Shown piece by piece: positions 28,624-36,048 of a stretch of DNA of 64,000 nt. Below the pieces are notes generated by a model that searched no databases, was not told where the DNA came from, and saw only the letters and a program-made list of their open reading frames with translations. The stretch spans positions 248,001 through 312,000 of the forward strand of contig CAWJPD010000011.1 in the NCBI GenBank assembly GCA_963844635.1, in the 5' to 3' direction. This stretch comes from JAJPKK01 sp963844635. Its GTDB lineage: Bacteria > Pseudomonadota > Alphaproteobacteria > Rhizobiales > Xanthobacteraceae. A program made the translations under genes and the position numbers. Every line of letters begins with the position of its first letter. Position 1 is the stretch's first letter.

Positions 28624-29415
28624 ATGAATTCCCAGGCTGCTCCACAATCCATCGCCGAAACGCGGCTGTTTCTCTGCCTGAAGGACAATTACGGCGTGCT
28701 CGTGCACGACCCGGCGACCGGCGCGACGGCTGCGATCGACGCGCCTGAAGCTCCTCCGGTCGAACGGGCGCTGGCGGCCTCGGGCTGGAAGCTCACCGAG
28801 ATCCTGGTCACCCATCACCACGGCGACCACACGGCGGGCATTCCCGAACTTAAACGCAAGCATCGGTGCCGTGTTGTCGCCCCGCGCCAGGAGGCCTCGA
28901 AAATTCCCGATGTGGACGTCACTGTGGGTGAAGGCGACACCGTGACGGTGGGGGGCCTTTCCGCCCGCGTCATCGAGACGCCGGGACATACCCTCGGCCA
29001 GATCAACTATTTCTTCCCCGCCGCAAAGCTGTTGTTCGCCGGCGACACTCTGTTTTCGATCGGCTGCGGCCGCGTGATCGAAGGCACGCCGGAACTGATG
29101 TGGCAATCGCTGCTGAAATTGCGGGCGCTGCCGGACGATACTCGCCTCTATTGCGGCCACGAATACACTGAGGCCAATATCCGTTTCGCCATGACAATCG
29201 AGCCGGGCAACGCCGCGCTGAAAGCACGCGCTGAAGCGGTCCAACAGCAAGTCGCAGCCGGCTCTCCGACAATCCCGACCCTGATGGGCGAGGAGAAGCG
29301 CGCCAACGTCTTTCTACGCGCCGACGATCCAACGGTCGCCGCCGCGGTAGGCCTCGCGGGCAGGCCGGCCGCCGAGGTTTTTGCCGACGTGCGCGCGCGC
29401 AAGAACAGGTTTTGA
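28624..29415 (+). CDS. gloB: Hydroxyacylglutathione hydrolase (glyoxalase II)
   Basis: A 263-residue metallo-beta-lactamase-fold enzyme hydrolysing S-lactoylglutathione in methylglyoxal detoxification. The binuclear metal motif THHHGDH is at residues 63-69, with TPGHTLGQI, FAGDTLFSIGCGR and the YCGHEYTEANIRFA ligand segment. The C-terminal HAGH domain includes RADDPTV. The frame upstream of ATG 28624 is open but not conserved. Length and motifs are those of the type II glyoxalase family. Confidence 0.95.
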   Translation: MNSQAAPQSIAETRLFLCLKDNYGVLVHDPATGATAAIDAPEAPPVERALAASGWKLTEILVTHHHGDHTAGIPELKRKHRCRVVAPRQEASKIPDVDVTVGEGDTVTVGGLSARVIETPGHTLGQINYFFPAAKLLFAGDTLFSIGCGRVIEGTPELMWQSLLKLRALPDDTRLYCGHEYTEANIRFAMTIEPGNAALKARAEAVQQQVAAGSPTIPTLMGEEKRANVFLRADDPTVAAAVGLAGRPAAEVFADVRARKNRF

Positions 29416-29523
29416 TCGCCTCCTCCCCGCCGATTGTCAGAGGTCAGTGAGTGAGAAGCACGCCCACCCCCTCACCCTCGGAAATGCCCGCGGTCGCGTG
29501 CGCTTGCTCTTCCCTCTCACTCT

Positions 29524-29573
29524 CCCCTCCCGCCAAGGCTTTGAGGTTAACTGCTGCGCCCGGGCGGGAGGGG
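29524..29573. repeat. Perfect 11-bp inverted repeat CCCCTCCCGCC / GGCGGGAGGGG
   Basis: The arms at 29524-29534 and 29563-29573 enclose a 28-base centre in the 278-base gap between gloB and the alpha/beta hydrolase. It resembles short palindromic repeats of this genome type and could form a hairpin after gloB. Confidence 0.65.
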
Positions 29574-29693
29574 AAGAGGGTGGGAGGGCCGAAGGCCCGA
29601 CCGGACGAGGGGAAGGGCATCACGCGATGAAAAGCCACTCCACCATCTTCGAGCCGGACGCGCCGGCAACTACAATGACAAGGGAGGACAACA

Positions 29694-30555
29694 ATGATCG
29701 ATCAGGTCAGACGCAACATCCTGGCGACGGGCGCGGCGGCGACCGCGATGGCCGCGACGTCGGGCGTATTTGCTCAACAGGCCGGCCAGGGCGCCTACTC
29801 ATTCTACGAGAAGGGCAACGTCCGCATCCGTTACCAGGAGGTCGGGTCCGGCTTTCCGCTGCTCGTTACGCCCGGCGGCGGCTTGAACTCGCGGATCAGC
29901 AATTGGCAGAACGCGGTCATCAACGCGATGGAGGAGTTCAAGAACGATTTCCATTGCATCACGATGGACCAGCGCAATGCCACAGGTGGCGAGTCCACCG
30001 GTCCAGTCCCGGTCGATGACCCCTGGGATGCCTTTGCCGACGATCAACTGGGGCTGATGGACCACCTCGGCATTCGCCAGTTCTTCTTTTTCGGCAACTG
30101 CATCGGCGGATCGTTTGCGCTGAAGCTGATGCAGCGGGCGCCCGATCGCATTGTTGCCGGGGTGCTCAGCCAGCCGATCGGGCACCGGCCGGAGAAACCC
30201 GACGTGATGTACGATTCCGGCATCGATCCCTGGGCCAAGGAACTCCGTGCCCGTCGGCCTGATGTCTCAATGGCAACTATTGAGAAATATCTGCACGACC
30301 TTTACCGCGTACGACCCGACTTCGTTTACAGCGTGTCGCGCGATTTCGTGCGCTCCTGTCAGACACCGATGCTCGTCCTGCCCGACGACACCCCGGCGCA
30401 CTCCTACCAGGTCGCCGTCGATGTCGCTTCTCTCGCGCCGAATGCCGAGATCACGGTTTATCCGTGGAAAGAGCCTCCGGAGCTCGAAAGCCCGGACCAT
30501 CAACCGGGTGCGCAATTTCCTGAAAGCGCATTTGCCGGCGACGGCAAACCGCTGA
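29694..30555 (+). CDS. Secreted alpha/beta hydrolase with Cys nucleophile motif; frameshift near 30490
   Basis: ATG 29694 follows a good ribosome site (gggagga). Residues 1-28 look like an export signal (ILATGAAATAMAATSGVFAQ). The alpha/beta-hydrolase core has PLLVTPGGGLNS (oxyanion region), MDQRNATGG and the nucleophile elbow G-N-C-I-G at 134-138, where Cys136 replaces the usual Ser; this occurs in dienelactone hydrolases. The open frame runs on to 30638 through a palindromic repeat. Removing one base near 30490 gives a conserved-looking tail, TINRVRNFLKAHLPATANR, with a TGA at 30553-30555 directly before the repeat; I take that as the native end. Confidence 0.75.
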
Positions 30556-30652
30556 GCATGATGCCGAAAGTTGCAGACTTTCGGACAAACATCACGCGCA
30601 AAATCGAAGAGATGCGAGGGGGAAGCGATTCAAAGTGAACGCATCCCGCGCT
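30556..30652 (+). repeat. Palindromic element copy 5 (A and C)
   Basis: GCATGATGCCGAAAGTTGC opens a slightly shortened module A; module C (gaagcgattcaa...tgaacgcatcccgcg) follows. It abuts the restored stop codon of the alpha/beta hydrolase. As sequenced, the open frame translates through it to 30638. Confidence 0.8.
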
Positions 30653-30843
30653 GGTCTGGAATGCGGTGACTTCCCACGAGAGGCTTACCGTTCTCAACAG
30701 AAGAACGAGGGAAAGACCCTCTCCGCGCTGCGGATGCAAAGGCGCGGGGAGGCCGGCCGGCCGATCGAGCGTTCGCGAATGCTCCGCTGGGAGAACGGTG
30801 TGCGGGTGAGTTTGCCCGCGCCCGCTTCCGGTCTTACGTGGCG

Positions 30844-31149
30844 TCACAGTTTGCCCATAACTTGCTGGCGAAAGCCGTAGACGGCCTGCTTGCCGGCGAG
30901 CGCGACCAGCCGAACCTCGCGGCTCTGCCCCGGTTCGAAGCGAACCGCGGTGCCTGCGGCAATGTCGAGACGCATGCCGCGCGCCTTTTTGCGGTCGAAC
31001 TTGAGCGAGGGGTTTGTTTCGAAAAAATGGTAGTGACTGCCGACCTGGATCGGACGGTCTCCGGTGTTGGCGACCTCGAGCGTCACGGTGCGGCGGCCTT
31101 TGTTGATCTCGATGTCGCCGGCAAGCGTGAAGATTTCGCCTGGGATCAT
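30844..31149 (-). CDS. ureB: Urease beta subunit
   Basis: A 101-residue protein of usual length: MIPGEIFTLAGDIEINKG, TVTLEVANTGDRPIQVGSHYHFFETN and RLDIAAGTAVRFEPGQSREV. It is a structural subunit of the nickel urease, which hydrolyses urea to ammonia and carbon dioxide. Its start overlaps the HD-domain gene stop by four bases. It is the last gene of the run; no ureC follows in the 205 bases before the convergent hydrolase gene or elsewhere in the window. Confidence 0.95.
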   Translation of the reverse strand: MIPGEIFTLAGDIEINKGRRTVTLEVANTGDRPIQVGSHYHFFETNPSLKFDRKKARGMRLDIAAGTAVRFEPGQSREVRLVALAGKQAVYGFRQQVMGKL

Positions 31150-31733
31150 TTGATGTCTCCTCCGCCTGTTCGCCGGCCCCCATCGGCGGGTTGGATCGCC
31201 TCACGCGCTTCCGCCGCCGCCGCATCGAACAGGTGCTCCAGTTGAGGGTTCAATCCGCGACAGCCGGCAACCACCGCTTCTGCCCATTCGATGTATTCGA
31301 GCTTGCGGGAAATTTCCCAGTGGGCGGGTGGGCTGGTGGCGAGAGACCGTAGATTACTGGTCTTGTCGGCGAGCTTCAGGCACCGCGCCCGCACGCTCTT
31401 CTTCGGCGCATGCTCGACCTGAAGACGCTTGCGCTCTGCCTTCGGCAAGCGCTTGTCGTCGGTCACGGCGGCGACGACATCGGCGACGTCGGTTCCGAAA
31501 AGGCTCGCCAGCTCCTCGTATTCGGTCGGAGTGTCTTCCAGCGTATCGTGCAGGAACCCGGCGGCGACCAGCGTCGGATCGCTTCCGCCTGTTGCCGCGG
31601 CAAGCAGCATTGCCACTTCAGTGAGGTGGTTGATGTAGGGTTCGCCGGCCGCTCCTTTGCGGCGCTGATTGACGTGGCGCTGCGCTGCGAAATGCGCCGC
31701 GTTCACCACAAGCACCAGACCCGGATCGTTCAT
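31146..31733 (-). CDS. HD-domain phosphohydrolase (SpoT/MESH1-like) in urease operon
   Basis: A 195-residue single-domain protein. The HD motif is GFLHDTLEDTP (His-Asp pair around residues 61-62), preceded by PYINHLTEVAMLL and followed by VRARCLKLADKTSNLRSL. These match the (p)ppGpp hydrolase HD family (RelA/SpoT N-terminal half, MESH1-like), without a synthetase or ACT domain. It sits between ureA and ureB with four-base overlaps on both sides, so it is certainly co-transcribed; a link between nitrogen supply and nucleotide signalling is conceivable but not shown. Confidence 0.85.
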   Translation of the reverse strand: MNDPGLVLVVNAAHFAAQRHVNQRRKGAAGEPYINHLTEVAMLLAAATGGSDPTLVAAGFLHDTLEDTPTEYEELASLFGTDVADVVAAVTDDKRLPKAERKRLQVEHAPKKSVRARCLKLADKTSNLRSLATSPPAHWEISRKLEYIEWAEAVVAGCRGLNPQLEHLFDAAAAEAREAIQPADGGRRTGGGDIK

Positions 31734-32032
31734 CGGATCGGCTCGTGTACCGTCACCAGCTTGGTGCCGTCAGGGAATGTCGCCTCGACCTGGATTTCCG
31801 GGATCATTTCGGCGATGCCATCCATCACCTGATCGCGCCTGAGCACGCCGGCGCCGGCCTCCATCAGCTCAGCGACGGTGCGGCCGTCGCGGGCGCCTTC
31901 CATGATGAAATCCGCGATCAGCGCGACCGCCTCGGGATGGTTGAGCTTGACGCCGCGATCGAGACGGCGGCGCGCCACGATCGCGGCCATCGCGGTCAAC
32001 AGCTTGTCCTTTTCGCGCGGAGTGAGATGCAT
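31730..32032 (-). CDS. ureA: Urease gamma subunit
   Basis: A 100-residue protein, the standard length: MHLTPREKDKLLTAMAAIVARRR, GVKLNHPEAVALIADFIMEGARDG, VAELMEAGAGVL and EIQVEATFPDGTKLVTVHEPI. ATG 32032 is chosen because the upstream open frame to 32335 overlaps ureD and is not conserved. It overlaps the HD-domain gene by four bases. Confidence 0.96.
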   Translation of the reverse strand: MHLTPREKDKLLTAMAAIVARRRLDRGVKLNHPEAVALIADFIMEGARDGRTVAELMEAGAGVLRRDQVMDGIAEMIPEIQVEATFPDGTKLVTVHEPIR

Positions 32033-32060
32033 GGCGGCAAAGATTTCCGGATGTGATCGG

Positions 32061-32972
32061 TCAGGTCGGCCATAGGCGCGGCACCCCGGATCGGCCAAGC
32101 GCTGCGAGCGCGCGCACAAGATCGTGCCGCAGGCAGGCGCCGCCGGGTGTGAGCAGGCGGGCAAGCGCGATGCCGTTCCAGGCCGAAATTCCGATCTCGC
32201 CACCGAGGTCCGACGCAGCGTCTCGTACGGCCGCCAGTTCGGCCTCTTTTCCCGGGACCACCAGCACAGTTGCCGCCGCGACCCGGCCGGCAGCCACGGC
32301 GCGTTCCCCGAGGCGAGCGGCGACCGCGCCTTCAAGATGAAGATTTTCGGCGAACACCAGCCGTCCGTCGAGGCGCACGCGCCAGCGGTCGGAAAATGCG
32401 CCTGTGGTGATGGATTCTCCCATCGCAGTGCGCCCGAACACGATCGCCTCGACGCAGACGAGCCGCGCCGAGGCCGCCAGCTCGATGGTCATGCGTCGGG
32501 CAAGCCGCGCGCGATCGAACATGATGGTTTCCTGGGGCAACCAGAACAGCTCCGCACCGTCGCCGAGCCGCATCGAAACCTCGATGTCGGCGTCGGCCCC
32601 CAGCGAGCGATAGACCTTTTCCGCCGACGCGGTGGTCGCGACAAGTCGCGCGCCCGGGTCGAGGTCGAGGTCGATGCGCAGGCGGTCGCCCCCGGCAATG
32701 CCGCCGGCCGTGTTGACGAGGACGGCCTCCGGCAGGGCTGCCGAAGCGTGCGGGAAGCGAACACGCAAAGAGCCTTCTTCGCGGGTGCGGATGCACCGCG
32801 TGCCGCCCGCCGTCGCGGCGAGCGTCAGTCCGACGCTGCCTTGCGCGCGATTTCGCATCGAAGATGTCTCGGCTGTCGGGCGCGGCCGCGCCGGCGCATT
32901 CGTGTTCCGGGAGTAATTGCCCCGTGACAACTGGCATGGCAGGCGCAGCCTCATCCCGATCGTTCGACCCAT
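32061..32972 (-). CDS. ureD: Urease accessory protein UreD
   Basis: Up to 303 residues. This metallochaperone-complex scaffold delivers nickel to apo-urease. Family blocks are RAQGSVGLTLAA, LVNTAGGIAGGDRLRIDLDL, LVATTASAEKVYRS, LFWLPQETIMFDRARL and FGRTAMGE. The start is uncertain: ATG 32858 begins just before the conserved domain, whereas the TAETSS segment upstream resembles other UreD N-termini and would favour 32972. The partners UreE, UreF and UreG are not in this window. It precedes ureA by 28 bases. Confidence 0.92.
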   Translation of the reverse strand: MGRTIGMRLRLPCQLSRGNYSRNTNAPARPRPTAETSSMRNRAQGSVGLTLAATAGGTRCIRTREEGSLRVRFPHASAALPEAVLVNTAGGIAGGDRLRIDLDLDPGARLVATTASAEKVYRSLGADADIEVSMRLGDGAELFWLPQETIMFDRARLARRMTIELAASARLVCVEAIVFGRTAMGESITTGAFSDRWRVRLDGRLVFAENLHLEGAVAARLGERAVAAGRVAAATVLVVPGKEAELAAVRDAASDLGGEIGISAWNGIALARLLTPGGACLRHDLVRALAALGRSGVPRLWPT

Positions 32973-33015
32973 CTGGTCCGCTCTCCGGGCAGACCCGCCG
33001 CCGAATCAGTCCCCT

Positions 33016-33115
33016 CTAGCGGGATGCGTTCACGTTGAATGCCTCCCGTTCGGTTCCCTTTGATTTCGCGCATGATCTTTGTCCGAAAAGTCTGTAGCTT
33101 TTCGGGATCATGCGC
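33016..33115 (-). repeat. Palindromic element copy 6 (A and C, minus orientation)
   Basis: Read on the minus strand, module A (GCGCATGATCCCGAAAAGCT...) starts on the base after the restored urtE TAG (33118-33116). Module C follows and ends in CTAG at 33016-33019. It separates urtE from ureD. Confidence 0.85.
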
Positions 33116-33812
33116 CTAGATCGCCATGGCCTTCTTCAGGGCGACTTCGTCGAGTTCTGCGCGCGTACCGGTATAGACGAACTGGCCGCGATCCATCACC
33201 GCAAAATGATCGCCGAGTCTCACGGGCGAAGTCGAGATACTGCTCGACAAGGACGATCGCCATTTCGCCAAGGCCGCGCAGATAGGTGATGGCACGCCCG
33301 ATATCCTTGATGATCGACGGCTGGATGCCCTCGGTCGGTTCGTCGAGCAGCAGCAGGCGTGGCCGCATCACCAGCGCGCGCCCGATCGCGAGTTGCTGCT
33401 GCTGGCCGCCGGAGAGGTCACCGCCGCGACGGCGCAGCATGTCGCCCAGCACCGGGAACAGCGAAAACACGACATCCGGAACGCTGCGATCGTCGCGCTT
33501 GAGGGGAGCGAAGCCAGTCTTGAGATTCTCCTCGACTGTGAGCAGTGGAAAAATCTCGCGGCCTTGCGGCACATAGGCGATGCCGCGCCTTGCTCTTTCA
33601 TACGGCTCCAGTGGGGTGATGTCCTCGGCTTCCCAGACGATGCCGCCGCGGCTCACCGGATGCTCGCCGATGAGCGCGCGCAGAAGACTGCTCTTGCCGA
33701 CACCATTGCGCCCGAGCACGCAGGTCACAGTGCCAGGCACCGCGCGCAGCGAGACCTTGCGCAGCGCTTGTGCGGCCCCATAATGCAGGTCGATCGCATT
33801 GACTTCGAGCAT
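33116..33812 (-). CDS. urtE: Urea ABC transporter ATP-binding protein UrtE, frameshift near 33222
   Basis: ATPase of the urea/branched-chain amino-acid-type ABC importer. Walker A is GRNGVGKSS, the Q-loop region IAYVPQGREIFP, the signature LSGGQQQQL, Walker B LLLLDEPTEGIQP and the H-loop region VLVEQYLDFA. The raw frame then goes into an arginine-rich tail ending at 33108. Removing one base at about 33222 gives LGDHFAVMDRGQFVYTGTRAELDE and a stop at 33118-33116, which is the normal UrtE ending (about 232 residues). It lies 26 bases after urtD. Confidence 0.9.
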
Positions 33813-33838
33813 GGGTCACCTGGTACGTTGGCGAGCCG

Positions 33839-34591
33839 TCAGCGGCCGAGATAGACTTCGATCACCCGCTCATTGGCGGAAACCTGGTCGATCGTCCCCT
33901 CGGCAATGACCGCCCCTTCGTGCAATACCGTGACCTTGACGCCCAGTTCGCGAACGAAGGCCATGTCGTGCTCCACGACCACGACGGTGCGATCGCGATT
34001 GATGTTCTTGAGCAACTCCGCCGTCTCGCGGGTCTCGGCATCGGTCATGCCGGCGACCGGCTCGTCGACGAGCAGCAGCTTGGGCTCCTGCGCAAGCAGC
34101 ATGCCGATCTCCAGCCACTGCTTCTGGCCATGCGAGAGGCTGCCGGCGGCGCGGCTCCGCACACGTTCAAGGCGGACGGTGTGGAGTATGTCGTCGATGC
34201 GTTCCGTGTCTGCAGCCGTGCCCCGCGCCATCAGCGAAGCGCGCGCGCGGCGGTCGGCCTTGAGGGCGAGCAGGATATTGTCTTCGACCGTGTGGCTTTC
34301 GAACACCGTTGGTTTTTGAAATTTGCGGCCGATGCCGAGTTCGGCAATGTCGTTTTCATAAAGGTCGGTCAGGCGATAAGTGCCGTCGAAGAGGACGTCG
34401 CCCTTGTCCGGCCGGGTTTTGCCGGTGATGACGTCCATCATCGTTGTCTTGCCGGCGCCATTGGGACCGATGATGGCGCGCATCTCGCCCGCATCCACCG
34501 TAAACGACAGCCCGTTCAACGCGCGAAACCCCTCAAACGAGACGGTGACGTTATCGAGATAGAGCAACGCCGAAGTGACACGCGAATCCAT
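33839..34591 (-). CDS. urtD: Urea ABC transporter ATP-binding protein UrtD
   Basis: A 250-residue LivG-type ATPase from ATG 34591: Walker A GPNGAGKTTMMDVITGKTRP, GIGRKFQKPTVFE (Q-loop), signature LSHGQKQWLEIGM, Walker B LLLVDEPVAGMTDAET and H-loop VVVEHDMAFVREL. The Lys-Thr-Arg-Pro segment after Walker A is typical of UrtD. It is separated from urtC by five bases. The open frame upstream of 34591 overlaps urtC and is not used. Confidence 0.95.
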   Translation of the reverse strand: MDSRVTSALLYLDNVTVSFEGFRALNGLSFTVDAGEMRAIIGPNGAGKTTMMDVITGKTRPDKGDVLFDGTYRLTDLYENDIAELGIGRKFQKPTVFESHTVEDNILLALKADRRARASLMARGTAADTERIDDILHTVRLERVRSRAAGSLSHGQKQWLEIGMLLAQEPKLLLVDEPVAGMTDAETRETAELLKNINRDRTVVVVEHDMAFVRELGVKVTVLHEGAVIAEGTIDQVSANERVIEVYLGR

Positions 34592-34596
34592 GGCTG

Positions 34597-36048
34597 TCAC
34601 TCCGCCGGCAGCGGCTCGCCGACCCGTCGCGGGTCGGCTTCGGCGGTACCCGGTGTGCGGCGCTTGAACCCGTAGCGGAGGGTGCCGACAATGCCTCGGG
34701 GCATTAGCAGCGTGACGCCGACGAACAGGCCGCCGAGCGCGAACAGCCAATAGGGTGCGAGCGGAAGGGTCTCGAACGGCGTCGCCGCGAACGCCACGAG
34801 CAGCGCTCCGAACAGCGCGCCGACCGGGTAGCTGTGCCAGCTCGTCGCCAGCGTCGCAACGATCAGGATACCGAAAACAGCATAATTCCAGTACGGCGCG
34901 ACCTCGACACCGACGCCGCTGCGGCCGAGCACATAATCGATGACGAGCCCCAGAGCGAGCGCAGCCGCGCCCACGAGAGCGCCGATGATGGTGTCGCGGC
35001 GTATCCAGGCGACCCCGGCAAACGCGGCGAGCGTAAAGATCGCAAGAGTCCAATAGGGCAGCAGGCTGCCGCTGGTGAAATAGTTTTTGGCGTAACTCAC
35101 GATCACCGCGCCGAGGATGGCTCCCGCCAAGGTGCCGCGGCCCCCGACGGCGACCCAGATCACCGCCTCGATCGAATTGCCGGGAGCGAACTCGCTCGGA
35201 TTGATGATGCCGACCTGGGGCACATAGAACGCGCCGGCAATGCCGGCCATACAGGCCGACAGCGTGAAAACGAGGAGCTTATAGGATTCGACCTTGTAGC
35301 CGAGAAAGCGTGTGCGCGATTCGGCGTCGCGAATTGCGATCAAAACCTTGCCGAACTTGGACGTGACGATGCTGCGGCACATCAGCAGCATCAATGCGAG
35401 TACGATTGCGGATAAAGCGAACAGCGCACAACGTGTCGGCGCCGCCTGGACGTTGAAGCCAAGAATATCCTTGAAATCGGTGAGGCCGTTATTGCCGCCG
35501 AAACCGAAATTGTTGCGGAAGAAGCCGAGCATCAATGCGAAGGTCAAAGCTTGGGTGATGATCGACAAATACACGCCGGTGACGCGGCTGCGGAAAGCAA
35601 ACCATCCGAACACGAAAGCAAGAACGCCGGGCACCAGGACCACCATCAGGGCGGCGTAGCCGAACCAGTTGAAGCCGTACCAGTAGACCGGCAATTCCGG
35701 CCAGTTCAGGAACACCATGAAGTCGGGCCGGATCGGGTCCGCATAGACGCCGCGGGTGCCGATCTGGCGCATCAGGTACATCCCCATCGCGTAGCCGCCG
35801 AGGGCAAAAAACGCGCCGTGGCCGAGGGAGAGGATGCCGCAATAGCCCCAGATCAAATCGATCGCGAGGGCCAGCATCGCGTAGCAAAGAAACTTGCCCC
35901 ACAGCGAAACGAGATAGGTCGGCACCTGGAATGGCGAGCTGGGCGGCAAGGCAAGGTTCGAAAACGGCACCAGGACAGCGAGCGCAAGAAGGGCGACGAC
36001 GAAAACAAGCGTGGTGCGGTCGAAGCCGCGGTTCACAAGGCCGGTCAT
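34597..36048 (-). CDS. urtC: Urea ABC transporter permease UrtC, with extra C-terminal membrane segments
   Basis: A 483-residue LivM-type permease from ATG 36048 (MTGLVNRGFDRTTLVF), whose start overlaps the urtB stop by four bases. Conserved blocks are LIWGYCGILSLGHGAFFALGGYAMGMYLM, TGVYLSIITQALTF, NNGLTDFKDILGF and the EAA-like region ESRTRFLGYKVESYKL. The segment VWVAVGGRGTL-type and AKNYFTSGSLLPYW ends the usual fold. Beyond it are about 90-100 additional residues with three or four hydrophobic helices before the MPRGIVGTLR ending, making the protein longer than common UrtC proteins (~360-400). Confidence 0.93.
   Translation of the reverse strand: MTGLVNRGFDRTTLVFVVALLALAVLVPFSNLALPPSSPFQVPTYLVSLWGKFLCYAMLALAIDLIWGYCGILSLGHGAFFALGGYAMGMYLMRQIGTRGVYADPIRPDFMVFLNWPELPVYWYGFNWFGYAALMVVLVPGVLAFVFGWFAFRSRVTGVYLSIITQALTFALMLGFFRNNFGFGGNNGLTDFKDILGFNVQAAPTRCALFALSAIVLALMLLMCRSIVTSKFGKVLIAIRDAESRTRFLGYKVESYKLLVFTLSACMAGIAGAFYVPQVGIINPSEFAPGNSIEAVIWVAVGGRGTLAGAILGAVIVSYAKNYFTSGSLLPYWTLAIFTLAAFAGVAWIRRDTIIGALVGAAALALGLVIDYVLGRSGVGVEVAPYWNYAVFGILIVATLATSWHSYPVGALFGALLVAFAATPFETLPLAPYWLFALGGLFVGVTLLMPRGIVGTLRYGFKRRTPGTAEADPRRVGEPLPAE

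Noticed and set aside
30653..30843. A ureC remnant after ureB
   Set aside because: No frame on the minus strand shows the UreC beginning or any urease alpha motif; the gap looks like plain intergenic sequence.
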